Source: Lachnospiraceae bacterium (GTDB lineage: Bacteria > Bacillota > Clostridia > Lachnospirales > Lachnospiraceae). From it: DNA of 64,000 bases. The notes below the pieces were generated by a model. That model searched no databases. It was given only the letters and a program-made list of their open reading frames with translations, and was not told the origin of the DNA. Made by a program: the position numbers and the translations under genes. Below, piece after piece: positions 52,280-61,562 of this stretch (the stretch's first letter is position 1; the number at the start of each line of letters is the position of its first letter). The stretch lies in contig JAQVCW010000006.1 of NCBI GenBank assembly GCA_028689585.1, forward strand, positions 62,001 through 126,000, read 5' to 3'.

Positions 52280-53705
52280 TGACGGAAGAGTGCAGGAACA
52301 TGAAAAGGCGGGGGGAAAAAGGTCCGGAGGCGAAGATGAACCTGTCTGTGAGGGGCAAAAGAAGAGCAGCAGGGGCCGAAAAATCTGCGGGCTGCTGGGA
52401 GCAGCAGTTCTTTTGCTGGCAGGAGTGAGCATGACATATCAGAAAGAAGAAAGAACATATCAGGAAAGCGGTAAAGTAATTCAGAATCCGGCCAGAGGCT
52501 TTGCTGCCTGTGCGGATTATTATGATGCGGCGAAAAACTGCAGCCTGGTGTATGTGGACATCACCTGGAGAGAGTGGGAGCCGGCAGAAGGCCGGTATGA
52601 TTTTGCACAGGTATGGGAGGATAATTTCCTGGAGGAATGGCAGCAGGCAGGAAAACAGGTGGTTCTTCGGTTTGTCTGCGATGTGCCGGGGGAAGAGGAT
52701 CATCTGGATATTCCGGACTGGCTCTATGAACTGACCGGCGCAGACGGAACTCATTATGACGGAGAACTGGGCAGAGGATATTCGCCTGATTATGAAAATA
52801 CGGCTTTTCAGGAAAAACATGAAAAAGCGATAGCTGCTCTGGGCCGTTATTTTGGCACAGGAAATCTGGTGGCCTATGTGGAGCTGGGAAGTATCGGTCA
52901 TTGGGGCGAGTGGCACCTGGCGGGAGATGAGAGTCTTTCCATGCCGGAGGATGAAACGTGTCTGGTCTATGCAAGTCCTTATGCAGCCGCATTTCCCAAT
53001 GCAAAGCTGCTGATGCGAAGGCCCTATGAAATTGCTGCCGGATTGGGAGCAGGAGTGTACAACGATATGGCGGGGCGAAAGGATTCCACGGAAAGCTGGC
53101 TGGAATGGATCAATAAAGGAGACAGTGAGAACATTCCTGCGGTGACCGCCATGCCTTCCATCTGGGAAAACTATCCTGTGGGCGGAGAATTTACCAGCTC
53201 CCTTCCCATGGAAGACATGCTGGGAGCAGATCTTGCACAAACACTGTCTTTGTTGGAACGATCCCATATGACATTTCTGGGACCGAACTGTCCCGTGATC
53301 GGCTATGAAGAATATGGAGAGGCGATTGCGCAGGCAGAGAAAAAACTGGGCTATCGTTTCTTTCTTGCAGCGGCAAAGCTCTCCGGATGGAGCTGGAGCG
53401 GCAGGCAGAAGCTGGAAATCCAGCTTAAAAATACGGGAACAGCCCCCTTTTACCAGAACTGGCCGCTCAAGGTGTATACTCTGGACGAAAATGGCAGCAT
53501 TACCGACAGTCAGGTGATGGCAGAGTCGCTGCAGGATCTTTTGGGGCAGGGACAGAAAAGCTATCAGACAACGGTGCCGAAGAAATGGAGCAGTGATGGA
53601 AATTATCTGGCAATTGGAATTGAAGATCCTGCATCCGAACAGCCGGCGCTTCTGTTTGCCCAGGAAGAGGCAGAGACGGTGCTGGTGCAGGTAACCGGAA
53701 GATAA
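52272..53705 (+). CDS. DUF4832-type putative extracellular glycosidase
   Basis: 477 residues. Charged N-terminus, then a membrane anchor (about residues 38-55, ICGLLGAAVLLLAGV), then a TIM-barrel-like domain with NPARGFAAC, YVDITWREWEP and VAYVELGSIGHWGEWH (probable catalytic acids), and a beta-sandwich C-terminus (about 375-477). This resembles DUF4874/DUF4832 proteins, which are thought to be sugar hydrolases. In this operon it may cleave the exported polymer, replacing the hydrolase domain missing from PelA. Start at 52272 has GGAG 6 nt upstream. Last gene of the operon. Confidence 0.78.
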   Translation: MDDDGRVQEHEKAGGKRSGGEDEPVCEGQKKSSRGRKICGLLGAAVLLLAGVSMTYQKEERTYQESGKVIQNPARGFAACADYYDAAKNCSLVYVDITWREWEPAEGRYDFAQVWEDNFLEEWQQAGKQVVLRFVCDVPGEEDHLDIPDWLYELTGADGTHYDGELGRGYSPDYENTAFQEKHEKAIAALGRYFGTGNLVAYVELGSIGHWGEWHLAGDESLSMPEDETCLVYASPYAAAFPNAKLLMRRPYEIAAGLGAGVYNDMAGRKDSTESWLEWINKGDSENIPAVTAMPSIWENYPVGGEFTSSLPMEDMLGADLAQTLSLLERSHMTFLGPNCPVIGYEEYGEAIAQAEKKLGYRFFLAAAKLSGWSWSGRQKLEIQLKNTGTAPFYQNWPLKVYTLDENGSITDSQVMAESLQDLLGQGQKSYQTTVPKKWSSDGNYLAIGIEDPASEQPALLFAQEEAETVLVQVTGR

Positions 53706-53746
53706 GAAATACCACAACTTTAGACAAATAATAACAGAACAGACAA

Positions 53747-53775
53747 TTACGAAAAAACAAGTCCGAATCTATAAT
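53747..53775 (+). promoter_or_regulatory. Predicted promoter for the disaccharide phosphorylase operon
   Basis: -35 TTACGA (53747-53752, weak), 17-bp spacer, -10 TATAAT (53770-53775, consensus). The leader is about 75 nt. Confidence 0.5.
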
Positions 53776-53855
53776 GTAGGTAGTAGAAATCAGAACGGTT
53801 CCTGAGCTTTCAGAGTATATGATTAACCTATCTGTGAATAGAGGAGGATTTTTTT

Positions 53856-56288
53856 ATGCAGTACGGACACTTTAACAATGAAAAACGAGAGTATGTCATC
53901 GATCGCGTAGATATACCGGCATCCTGGACGAATTATCTGGGACTGGAACGGATGGTGACGGTAGTCAATCAGACGGCAGGCGGATACAGCTTTTATAAGT
54001 CACCGGAATACCACAGGATCACCAGGTTTCGGGGCAATTCTGTGCCAATGGACCGTCCGGGGCATTATGTGTATATCCGGGATAATCAGGACGGGGACTA
54101 CTGGTCCATTTCCTGGCAGCCGGTGGGAAAACCGCTGGATGAGGCAAAGTATACCTGCCGCCACGGCATGTCATACACCGTATATGAGTGCGGCTATAAG
54201 GGCATTGAGGCCTCTCAGACGCTGAGCATTCCGCTGGGGGATGATGTGGAGCTGTGGGATGTGACGCTGAAGAATACCTCAAAAGAGGAACGGTCCCTGA
54301 GCCTGTTTTGCTACGCGGAATTTTCCTTTCATCATATTATGATCGACAATCAGAACTATCAGATGAGCCTTTACTGTGCCGGAGCTTCCTGTGAAGACGG
54401 GATCATTGAGGAAGATCTGTTTTACGAGGAATTTGGCTATCAGTATTTTACCGGAAATTTTGAACCGGATGGATTTGACTGTATGAGGGATACCTTCCTG
54501 GGCAATTATCATACCGAGGACAATCCGGAAGCGGTCATTTTGGGACATTGCTTTGGCTCTTTTGAAAAGGGCGGCAATCACTGTGCCAGCCTGCAGAAAA
54601 ATATAACTCTGAAGCCGGGGGAACAGGTTCGGCTGATTTTCCTGCTGGGAGAAGGAAACCGGGAGGCCGGACGAAAAATGCGGGAAAAATACAGAGATCC
54701 CCGCGTTGTGGACGAGGCATACCGTTGTCTGAGGCAGTATTGGGAAGCAAAATTTGACAAGCTTCAGATTCAGACACCCTATGAGGGTATGAATACACTG
54801 ATCAATACCTGGACACTGTATCAGTCAGAAATTAATGTTATGTTTTCCCGTTTTGCTTCCTTTATCGAGGTGGGAGGCAGAGTGGGACTGGGATTTCGGG
54901 ATACCGCACAGGATTCCATGACCATACCTCATTCCAATCCCGATGGATGCAGGGAGCGGATGGAGCAGCTTCTGCGCGGACTGGTATCGGAAGGATACGG
55001 GCTGCATCTGTTTCAGCCGGAATGGTTCATTCAGGATCCGGAGGGAAAGAAGCCATTTCAGTCTCCCACCGTCATTCCATCACCCGATCAGAGCGGAATC
55101 ATCCACGGTCTGAAGGATGCCTGCTCGGATGATGCACTGTGGCTGGTTTCTTCGGTGGTGGAATATGTGAAGGAAACCGGAGATTATGACTTTGTACGGA
55201 AAGAGCTGACCTATGCGGATACTTACATGGAAGCCCTGGAAAAAGGGGACAGAAGCGGCGGCCTCAAAGAAAGCGTTTATGAACATCTGAAAAAGATTTT
55301 GGATTTTTCTGCCCGTCAGGTGGGAAATACCGGTATCTGCAAGGGACTGAGGGCCGATTGGAATGACTGCCTGAATCTGGGCGGCGGGGAGAGCGCCATG
55401 GTCAGCTTCCTCCACTACTGGGCACTGACAAATTTCATTGAGCTGGCGGAGAAGATGGGGGAGACAGAGGATGCCCTGAAGTATCAGAAAATGGCAGATC
55501 AGGTAAAAAAAGTGTGCAATACTAAGCTGTGGGATGGAGAATGGTTTATCCGCGGCATTACTAAAAATGGCAAAAAGATCGGCACAAAAGAGGATAAAGA
55601 AGGCCGTGTTCATCTGGAATCCAATGCATGGGCCATTCTTTCCGGCGCTGCGGATACAGAAAAAAGCGAGAAAGCGCTGGAGGCGATCGACCATTATCTC
55701 TATACACCCTATGGCATTTTGCTGAATACTCCTTCCTATACGGTTCCGAATGATGATATTGGTTTTGTGACCAGAGTTTATCCTGGATTAAAGGAAAACG
55801 GATCCATTTTTTCTCATCCGAATCCATGGGCCTGGGCCGGAGCATGCAGGCTTGGCAGAGGTGATCTGGCGATGAAGTATTATCAGGCACTGTGTCCTTA
55901 TGATCAGAATGATAAGATTGAAATCCGTCAGTCCGAGCCCTATTCTTACTGCCAGTTTATAGCAGGAAGAGATCACACCGCATTTGGACGGGCGAGACAT
56001 CCGTTTATGACAGGCTCCGGCGGCTGGTCTTACTTCGCAGCGACAAGATATATGCTGGGAATACGTCCGGAATTTGACAGCCTGGAGGTGGATCCCTGCA
56101 TTCCTGCGGACTGGAAAGAATTTTCAGTGAAAAGAGTCTGGCGGGGAAGCACTTACCGGATTCATGTGACGAATCCGGACGGAGTGATGAAGGGAGTTAA
56201 AAAGATTATGATGGATGGCAGAGAGGCAGTTCGGATCGCACCGGAAAAGGCGGGAAGTGAGCATACCGTAGAAGTGATTATGGGCTGA
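53856..56288 (+). CDS. chbP: GH94 disaccharide phosphorylase, chitobiose-phosphorylase-like
   Basis: 810 residues, the usual length of GH94 cytoplasmic phosphorylases: N-terminal beta-sandwich, linker helices, (alpha/alpha)6 barrel and C-terminal sheet. The catalytic acid is Asp504 in RADWNDCLNLGG. Blocks such as DRPGHYVY, SRFASFIEVGGR, NLGGGESAMVSF and IFSHPNPWAWA agree with N,N'-diacetylchitobiose phosphorylase (ChbP) better than with cellobiose phosphorylase. The reaction would release HexNAc-1-phosphate plus HexNAc. GAGGAGG RBS; a mutase follows. The exact sugar needs assay. Confidence 0.88.
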   Translation: MQYGHFNNEKREYVIDRVDIPASWTNYLGLERMVTVVNQTAGGYSFYKSPEYHRITRFRGNSVPMDRPGHYVYIRDNQDGDYWSISWQPVGKPLDEAKYTCRHGMSYTVYECGYKGIEASQTLSIPLGDDVELWDVTLKNTSKEERSLSLFCYAEFSFHHIMIDNQNYQMSLYCAGASCEDGIIEEDLFYEEFGYQYFTGNFEPDGFDCMRDTFLGNYHTEDNPEAVILGHCFGSFEKGGNHCASLQKNITLKPGEQVRLIFLLGEGNREAGRKMREKYRDPRVVDEAYRCLRQYWEAKFDKLQIQTPYEGMNTLINTWTLYQSEINVMFSRFASFIEVGGRVGLGFRDTAQDSMTIPHSNPDGCRERMEQLLRGLVSEGYGLHLFQPEWFIQDPEGKKPFQSPTVIPSPDQSGIIHGLKDACSDDALWLVSSVVEYVKETGDYDFVRKELTYADTYMEALEKGDRSGGLKESVYEHLKKILDFSARQVGNTGICKGLRADWNDCLNLGGGESAMVSFLHYWALTNFIELAEKMGETEDALKYQKMADQVKKVCNTKLWDGEWFIRGITKNGKKIGTKEDKEGRVHLESNAWAILSGAADTEKSEKALEAIDHYLYTPYGILLNTPSYTVPNDDIGFVTRVYPGLKENGSIFSHPNPWAWAGACRLGRGDLAMKYYQALCPYDQNDKIEIRQSEPYSYCQFIAGRDHTAFGRARHPFMTGSGGWSYFAATRYMLGIRPEFDSLEVDPCIPADWKEFSVKRVWRGSTYRIHVTNPDGVMKGVKKIMMDGREAVRIAPEKAGSEHTVEVIMG

Positions 56289-56324
56289 TGTTCAAATGAA
56301 TAGGCTGATGTTCTACAGGAGGAA

Positions 56325-57746
56325 ATGACTATGATTAAATTTGGTACGGGCGGATGGCGCGCGGTCATCGGTGATGAATTTACAAAGGAAAATATACAGA
56401 TTTTATCCCGGGCACTGGCGGATAAAATGAAAGCAGAGGGAGTGGAGCAGGAAGGGATCGTGCTGGGCTATGACCGGCGTTTTCTATCCAAAGAAGCGAT
56501 GCAGTGGGCGGCCTGCGTATTTGCCAGAGAAGGCATCGAGGCTTTTCTGATCAATAAATCAGCGCCCACACCTCTGGTCATGTTTTATGTGATGAAGCAT
56601 GAACTGCACTATGGCATGATGATCACGGCCAGCCACAATCCGGCTATTTATAATGGAATTAAGGTATTTACACAGGGCGGACGGGATGCAGATGAGATAC
56701 AGACGGCCTCCATTGAAAGCTGCATCGGGGAGGTGACAGACATTCCGGTGGAGGCAATGGAATATGAAGAAGGGAAGAAGGCCGGGCTGATCCGGGAGAT
56801 CTATCCGCTGAATGAGTATCTGGATAATATCATCGAAGCGGTGGATATGAATGCGATTAAAAAGCGGGGACTGCGGGTGGCGCTGGATCCCATGTACGGA
56901 GTGAGCGAGACTTCCCTAAAGACCATTCTGCTGACTGCCCGCTGCGAGGTGGAAACCATACATGAACGCCATGATACGCTTTTTGGAGGAAAACTGCCGG
57001 CACCTACGGCGGAGACTCTGATTCCGCTGCAGAATTATGTGCTGGACAGACATTGTGATCTGGGTGTAGCCACGGATGGGGATGCGGACCGGATCGGAGT
57101 GGTGGATGATGAGGGAAGATTTCTTCATCCCAATGATATCCTGGTTTTGCTGTACTATTACCTGCTCAAATACAGAGGCTGGCGGGGACCGGCAGTCCGC
57201 AATATCTGTACCACCCATCTGCTGGATGCGGTGGCGGAAGACTTTGGCGAAAAATGTTATGAGGTTCCGGTGGGATTTAAGTATATTTCTGCAAAAATGC
57301 AGGCAATGGATGCAATCATCGGGGGCGAGAGCTCCGGCGGCCTGACCGTGAGGGGCCATATCCGGGGAAAAGACGGCATCTATGCATCCGCGCTTCTGGT
57401 GGAGATGCTGGCTGTCACGGGAAAGCGGCTGTCCGAAATCATGGATGATATTCAGGCGAAGTACGGTCACCGTGCACTGGAAGAACGCTCCTACCGTTTC
57501 AGTAAGGAGCGAAAGGAAGAAATCAGGGAAGAACTTCTGACCAAGAAGAGCCTGCCCCAGCTTCCTTATCAGGTGAGAGACATTTCTTATCTGGACGGCT
57601 GCAAGGTATATTTTGAAAATGGCGGCTGGGTGTCTATCCGTTTTTCCGGAACAGAGCCGCTGCTGCGGATTTTCTGTGAAATGCCGAAGGAAGAGGAAGC
57701 AGCCCGGGTTTGTGAGATATTTGAAGAATTTCTGCATCTGTTATAA
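56325..57746 (+). CDS. Phosphohexomutase (alpha-D-phosphohexomutase family)
   Basis: 473 residues with all four domain signatures: phosphoserine loop ITASHNP (Ser103), metal loop DGDADR, sugar-specificity loop GGESSGG and phosphate-binding loop RFSGTEPLLR. It is placed 36 bp after the GH94 phosphorylase, and would convert the released sugar-1-phosphate to the 6-phosphate for glycolysis or amino-sugar use. GluSer-Ser-Gly in the sugar loop does not settle glucose versus GlcNAc. RBS AGGAGG. A strong terminator follows. Confidence 0.9.
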   Translation: MTMIKFGTGGWRAVIGDEFTKENIQILSRALADKMKAEGVEQEGIVLGYDRRFLSKEAMQWAACVFAREGIEAFLINKSAPTPLVMFYVMKHELHYGMMITASHNPAIYNGIKVFTQGGRDADEIQTASIESCIGEVTDIPVEAMEYEEGKKAGLIREIYPLNEYLDNIIEAVDMNAIKKRGLRVALDPMYGVSETSLKTILLTARCEVETIHERHDTLFGGKLPAPTAETLIPLQNYVLDRHCDLGVATDGDADRIGVVDDEGRFLHPNDILVLLYYYLLKYRGWRGPAVRNICTTHLLDAVAEDFGEKCYEVPVGFKYISAKMQAMDAIIGGESSGGLTVRGHIRGKDGIYASALLVEMLAVTGKRLSEIMDDIQAKYGHRALEERSYRFSKERKEEIREELLTKKSLPQLPYQVRDISYLDGCKVYFENGGWVSIRFSGTEPLLRIFCEMPKEEEAARVCEIFEEFLHLL

Positions 57747-57756
57747 AAACTCTGCG

Positions 57757-57797
57757 AACGGCTTTGGACGCCCCTTTTGGCGCCCGAAGCCGTTTTT
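57757..57797 (+). terminator. Rho-independent terminator after the phosphohexomutase
   Basis: AACGGCTTTGG...CGCC (57757-57772) pairs with GGCG...CCGAAGCCGTT around a CCTTTT loop, then TTTTT (57793-57797). Confidence 0.9.
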
Positions 57798-57831
57798 ACA
57801 GCTATAGAATGAAAATCCACTGCAAATCGGG

Positions 57832-57860
57832 TGGCAAAATGGACGGTGAAATTGTATAAT
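57832..57860 (+). promoter_or_regulatory. Possible promoter for the sensor kinase gene
   Basis: -35 TGGCAA (57832-57837, weak), 17-bp spacer, -10 TATAAT (57855-57860). Confidence 0.45.
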
Positions 57861-57959
57861 GTGTCTATAGCAGTCTTCGAAAATACCGACACAGTTTGGC
57901 TGCACAAGTATGCAGGCCTGCTCATTGCTTGCGGGAATAAATAGAATGGAAAAGAAAAA

Positions 57960-59903
57960 ATGGAACATAAAATGGAAAAGGAAAAAGAAACGGCCGAAAT
58001 GGTAAAAAAGGGTGGGGATAACCTGGAAAAGCAGGGAAAATATGGAAGGGGAAGAAGGCGGGGCAGGCAGCCGCTGCACTGGAGCATGATCAGCATGCTT
58101 CTGATGGGCTGGTTTCTGCCGCTGGTACTGCTTATTTTCATTATGATATTTTCGGTCTCTGAAAAGATCAACCGGCAGATCGGTCATACCATCTCCACCT
58201 CATTGGATAAGGCGGCGGAAATCTGCAGTCTGCGTCTGGAGGATTCTGTGACGGCATCGAAAAATGCGTCCTATCTGCCCACTGTCCGGGCGAGTTTTGA
58301 GGCCTATGGAAAAAGCGGTGATTCTCAGGCATTGTATACTCAGTTAACGCTGTTTATGGGGCAGCAGTATCAGCGCAATGACAATTTCTGTGCGGCAATG
58401 CTGGTTTTTGTCAAGAATCCGGAAAAAGTATATTTTACTTATAATAACAGTACAAAGGCTACCTATGATAATATCCAGTATTTTAAGCTTCAGGCAAAGG
58501 ATCAGATCATGAAACGGGCGGAGCAGATCGATACCGCCACTATTCTGATGAATTTGGACGGAAGAATTTATATGGTGCGGAACCTGGTCACTTCATCCTT
58601 TGAACCCTATGCGGTACTGGCTCTGGAGCTGAACAGCAGCTCTATTTTTGAGAGTCTGGACAGCGTGTGGGGATATCATACGGTGAAAATCTATCGAAAT
58701 GGTGAGAGTATGGCGCAGTTGGAACGGGCCGAAGGAGCAAAGAGCGGAACCATGAAAAACAGCGGGAACAGCATGGCGATAGAAGCTTTGGATAAAGAGG
58801 AGAAAAAAGCATTTGAAAATGTGGGGGCGGACAGCCGGGTATTCTGGTCGGGGGATAAGATCTATGCCAGTAAGCTGGTGAAAGAAGACAGGGATAAGAT
58901 GGTATATCTGGTGGAGTTGAACCGGAGTGAGATCTTTACAGAAATAGGGGGAGTTTATCTGGTATTTTTGATTCTGCTTCTGTTTATGGTGCCGCTGCTG
59001 ATCCTGATTTTCGGCTTCTTTCATAAAAAGATCACTGTGCCGCTGCGGGTGCTGGTGGATGCGTCCAGCCAGATCAGAGAAGGAAATTATGGATTTGAAA
59101 TCACGGAAATGGCGGACAGCCAGGAACTGTTTTATACCGATGAAGTGTTCAACAGTATGTCCAGGCAATTGAAGACACAGTTTGAAAAAATCTATCTGGA
59201 GGAGATTGCACTGAGAGATGCCAGGATCATGGCACTTCAGTCTCAGATTAATCCTCACTTTTTGAATAACACGCTGGAAATCATTAACTGGGAGGCGCGG
59301 CTGAATGAAAATTATAAAGTCAGCGCCATGATCGAGGCCCTCTCCACTATGCTGGAGGCTACGATGAACCGAAAGGTCAGATCTATGGTGCATCTGAGTG
59401 AGGAGCTTTCCTATGTAGATGCGTATCTGTACATTATCGGACAGCGTTTTGGAGAGAAATTCCAGTTTTTCCGGCAGGTGGATGAGAAAATGCTGAATGC
59501 CCTGGTTCCCCGTCTGATCATTCAGCCTATTGTGGAAAATGCAGTGGAGCATGGAATGGATATTACCCGCCGCGGCACGGTGGAAATGAGAGGGTTTGAA
59601 AAAGAAGGATTTCTTTATATTGAAATTGAAGACAACGGCATTTTGACCGAGGAAGAGCGGGAGAAAATCCGCAGGCTCCTTACGGAAGAGCCGGATGTGG
59701 AGAAAGAGCGCCATGTGAGTCTGGGAATCCGCAACGTGGATCAGCGGCTGAGAATTATTTACGGAACAGACTGTGGTTTGTCTATTTATTCCAATGAGAA
59801 GGGACATACGGTCAGCAGGCTGACGCTGCGTCTGGAGATGGATCCTATCTGCGCCGGTTCAGGCAGGGGAGCGGGGGCAGGTATGGATTTGAAAAAGGAT
59901 TGA
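57960..59903 (+). CDS. YesM-type sensor histidine kinase
   Basis: 647 residues: basic N-terminus, membrane helix 1 (about 42-66), extracellular sensor domain (about 67-328), membrane helix 2 (about 329-354), HAMP (about 355-405), His_kinase domain with LQSQINPHFLNNTLE (phospho-His433), and HATPase_c with QPIVENAVEHG and SLGIRNVD. These kinases control sugar uptake genes. The matching YesN-type regulator is at 63653, on the far side of the transporter genes. The start ATG has only a weak GGAAAAGA upstream; ATG at 57972 is possible. Confidence 0.92.
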   Translation: MEHKMEKEKETAEMVKKGGDNLEKQGKYGRGRRRGRQPLHWSMISMLLMGWFLPLVLLIFIMIFSVSEKINRQIGHTISTSLDKAAEICSLRLEDSVTASKNASYLPTVRASFEAYGKSGDSQALYTQLTLFMGQQYQRNDNFCAAMLVFVKNPEKVYFTYNNSTKATYDNIQYFKLQAKDQIMKRAEQIDTATILMNLDGRIYMVRNLVTSSFEPYAVLALELNSSSIFESLDSVWGYHTVKIYRNGESMAQLERAEGAKSGTMKNSGNSMAIEALDKEEKKAFENVGADSRVFWSGDKIYASKLVKEDRDKMVYLVELNRSEIFTEIGGVYLVFLILLLFMVPLLILIFGFFHKKITVPLRVLVDASSQIREGNYGFEITEMADSQELFYTDEVFNSMSRQLKTQFEKIYLEEIALRDARIMALQSQINPHFLNNTLEIINWEARLNENYKVSAMIEALSTMLEATMNRKVRSMVHLSEELSYVDAYLYIIGQRFGEKFQFFRQVDEKMLNALVPRLIIQPIVENAVEHGMDITRRGTVEMRGFEKEGFLYIEIEDNGILTEEEREKIRRLLTEEPDVEKERHVSLGIRNVDQRLRIIYGTDCGLSIYSNEKGHTVSRLTLRLEMDPICAGSGRGAGAGMDLKKD

Positions 59904-60092
59904 GATGCATCCTGATACGTCGAAATTAGTCAAAATGCCGTATAAGAAATAAAAGCTTTGATTTATTTTGGCAGACTACACAATAAAATGCAAAAAATAC
60001 CAAGCCTGACAATTTTAGTTTCACTTAAGATGCGGTAAGATAGTTTTAACGATGAGGACGGCTCATTCAAAATTATCAGGAGGTAAAATAGT

Positions 60093-61409
60093 ATGAAAAG
60101 AGCAATGGCATTAGCCCTGACGGGCAGTATGGTATTATCCGCAGCGAGCGCAGGATGCGTTTTGGCAGAGGGAGCAGGTTCGGTAGAACTGAACGTAACC
60201 ACTACATTTGCAGGTGAAGATGGAAACGCACAGAATTTCAAAAATGCAGTAGATGCATGGTGTGAAAAGACAGGAAACACGGTTTCCGATACTTCCGCGA
60301 CATCAGATGAAAGCTTTAAGACCCGTGTAGTTACTGACTTTGAGACCGGTTCTGAACCAGATGTTCTGTTTTTCTTTAACGGAGCAGATGCAAACAGCTT
60401 TATCGAAGCAGGCAAGGTGATTTCTCTGGATGATATCAGAGCAGAATATCCGGATTATGCGTCCAACATGAACGATGACCTGATTGTTGACTCTCTGGTG
60501 GACGGCAAAAAATACGCTGTTCCGGTCAACGGTTACTGGGAAGCAATGTTTGTAAATACCGAGATTCTGGAAGCAGCAGGAGTTGAAAAACCAGGTGCAG
60601 ACACCACAATGGAAGATTTCATTGCAGACTGCCAGAAGATCAAAGACGCAGGATATACCCCAATCGCATGTGCACTGGGCAACATTCCTCATTACTGGTG
60701 GGAATATTCTATCTTTAACCACACCAGTCCGGCAACTCATCTTCAGGTTCCCGCATCAGTAGATGATGAGCAGGGCCAGGCATGGGTAGCAGGTATGGAA
60801 GATATTAAGACATTGTATGATGACGGTTTCTTCCCGGAGAACACTCTGTCCGGTACCGATGATGAGACATTTGCTATGTTTACAGAAGGAAAAGCAGCAT
60901 TCCTGATCGATGGTTCCTGGAAAGTTGGCGGAATTGCCAGCGCTTGCCAGTCTGATACAGAAGATCCTTCTACTCTGGACACTGCAAAATTAGACAAATT
61001 TGATGTAACTTATGTTCCTGGAAACGGTGACAGAAAAGCAACAGATCTGATCGGCGGACTTTCCATGGGGTACTATATCACTCAAAAAGCATGGGAAGAC
61101 CCGGACAAGAGAGCAGCAGCAGTAGATTTCGTATCCTATATGACCAGTGATGAACTTGTTCCTGTATTTGCACAGCATACAGCAAGCGCTTTGAAAGCAG
61201 CTCCGGAAGTAGACGCAAGTCAGTTCAACTCTCTTCAGGTAAAAGCTATGGATATGATGTCAGGTGTGACTTCTCTGACCGGCGCTGTACAGGATCTGTT
61301 CCAGGGCGATTGCCGTGTATCCACATTTGACGGAATGCCGGAAATCGTATCGGGCAAGGTTTCTGCAGCAGACGCTGTGAAAGAAGGATTAGACGCTTAC
61401 AATAAGTAA
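60093..61409 (+). CDS. ABC transporter sugar-binding protein
   Basis: 438 residues, family 1 extracellular solute-binding protein (like MsmE/UgpB). Signal peptide (MKRAMALALTGSMVLSAAS) with a cysteine at residue 22 in SAGC; the position -3 is Ser rather than Leu, so the lipobox is poor. The bilobal fold is suggested by EPDVLFFFNGAD, VPVNGYWEAMFVN, AFLIDGSW and GLSMGYYITQKAW. AGGAGG lies 9-10 nt before the ATG. Codon use looks more regular (high expression) than in the neighbours. It binds the sugar that the kinase/regulator pair controls, probably the substrate of the phosphorylase. Confidence 0.9.
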   Translation: MKRAMALALTGSMVLSAASAGCVLAEGAGSVELNVTTTFAGEDGNAQNFKNAVDAWCEKTGNTVSDTSATSDESFKTRVVTDFETGSEPDVLFFFNGADANSFIEAGKVISLDDIRAEYPDYASNMNDDLIVDSLVDGKKYAVPVNGYWEAMFVNTEILEAAGVEKPGADTTMEDFIADCQKIKDAGYTPIACALGNIPHYWWEYSIFNHTSPATHLQVPASVDDEQGQAWVAGMEDIKTLYDDGFFPENTLSGTDDETFAMFTEGKAAFLIDGSWKVGGIASACQSDTEDPSTLDTAKLDKFDVTYVPGNGDRKATDLIGGLSMGYYITQKAWEDPDKRAAAVDFVSYMTSDELVPVFAQHTASALKAAPEVDASQFNSLQVKAMDMMSGVTSLTGAVQDLFQGDCRVSTFDGMPEIVSGKVSAADAVKEGLDAYNK

Positions 61410-61476
61410 AATAACGGTCAGACAAGATATCAGATAAAAAATAAGATGATAAAAGAGTAAATAGTAAGAAAGAGCG

Positions 61477-61511
61477 ATGCAGCCGGAGTTATGTAAGCTC
61501 CGGCTGCATTT
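61477..61511 (+). terminator. Hairpin between binding-protein and permease genes (attenuator)
   Basis: Perfect 12-bp stem: ATGCAGCCGGAG (61477-61488) with CTCCGGCTGCAT (61498-61509), then TTTGT. A partial terminator here would let the binding protein be made in excess over the permeases. Confidence 0.75.
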
Positions 61512-61562
61512 GTATCTGGCAGAAAGGTGTGGAGCCCTTCTGTTTTAGAAAAGGAGAAAATT

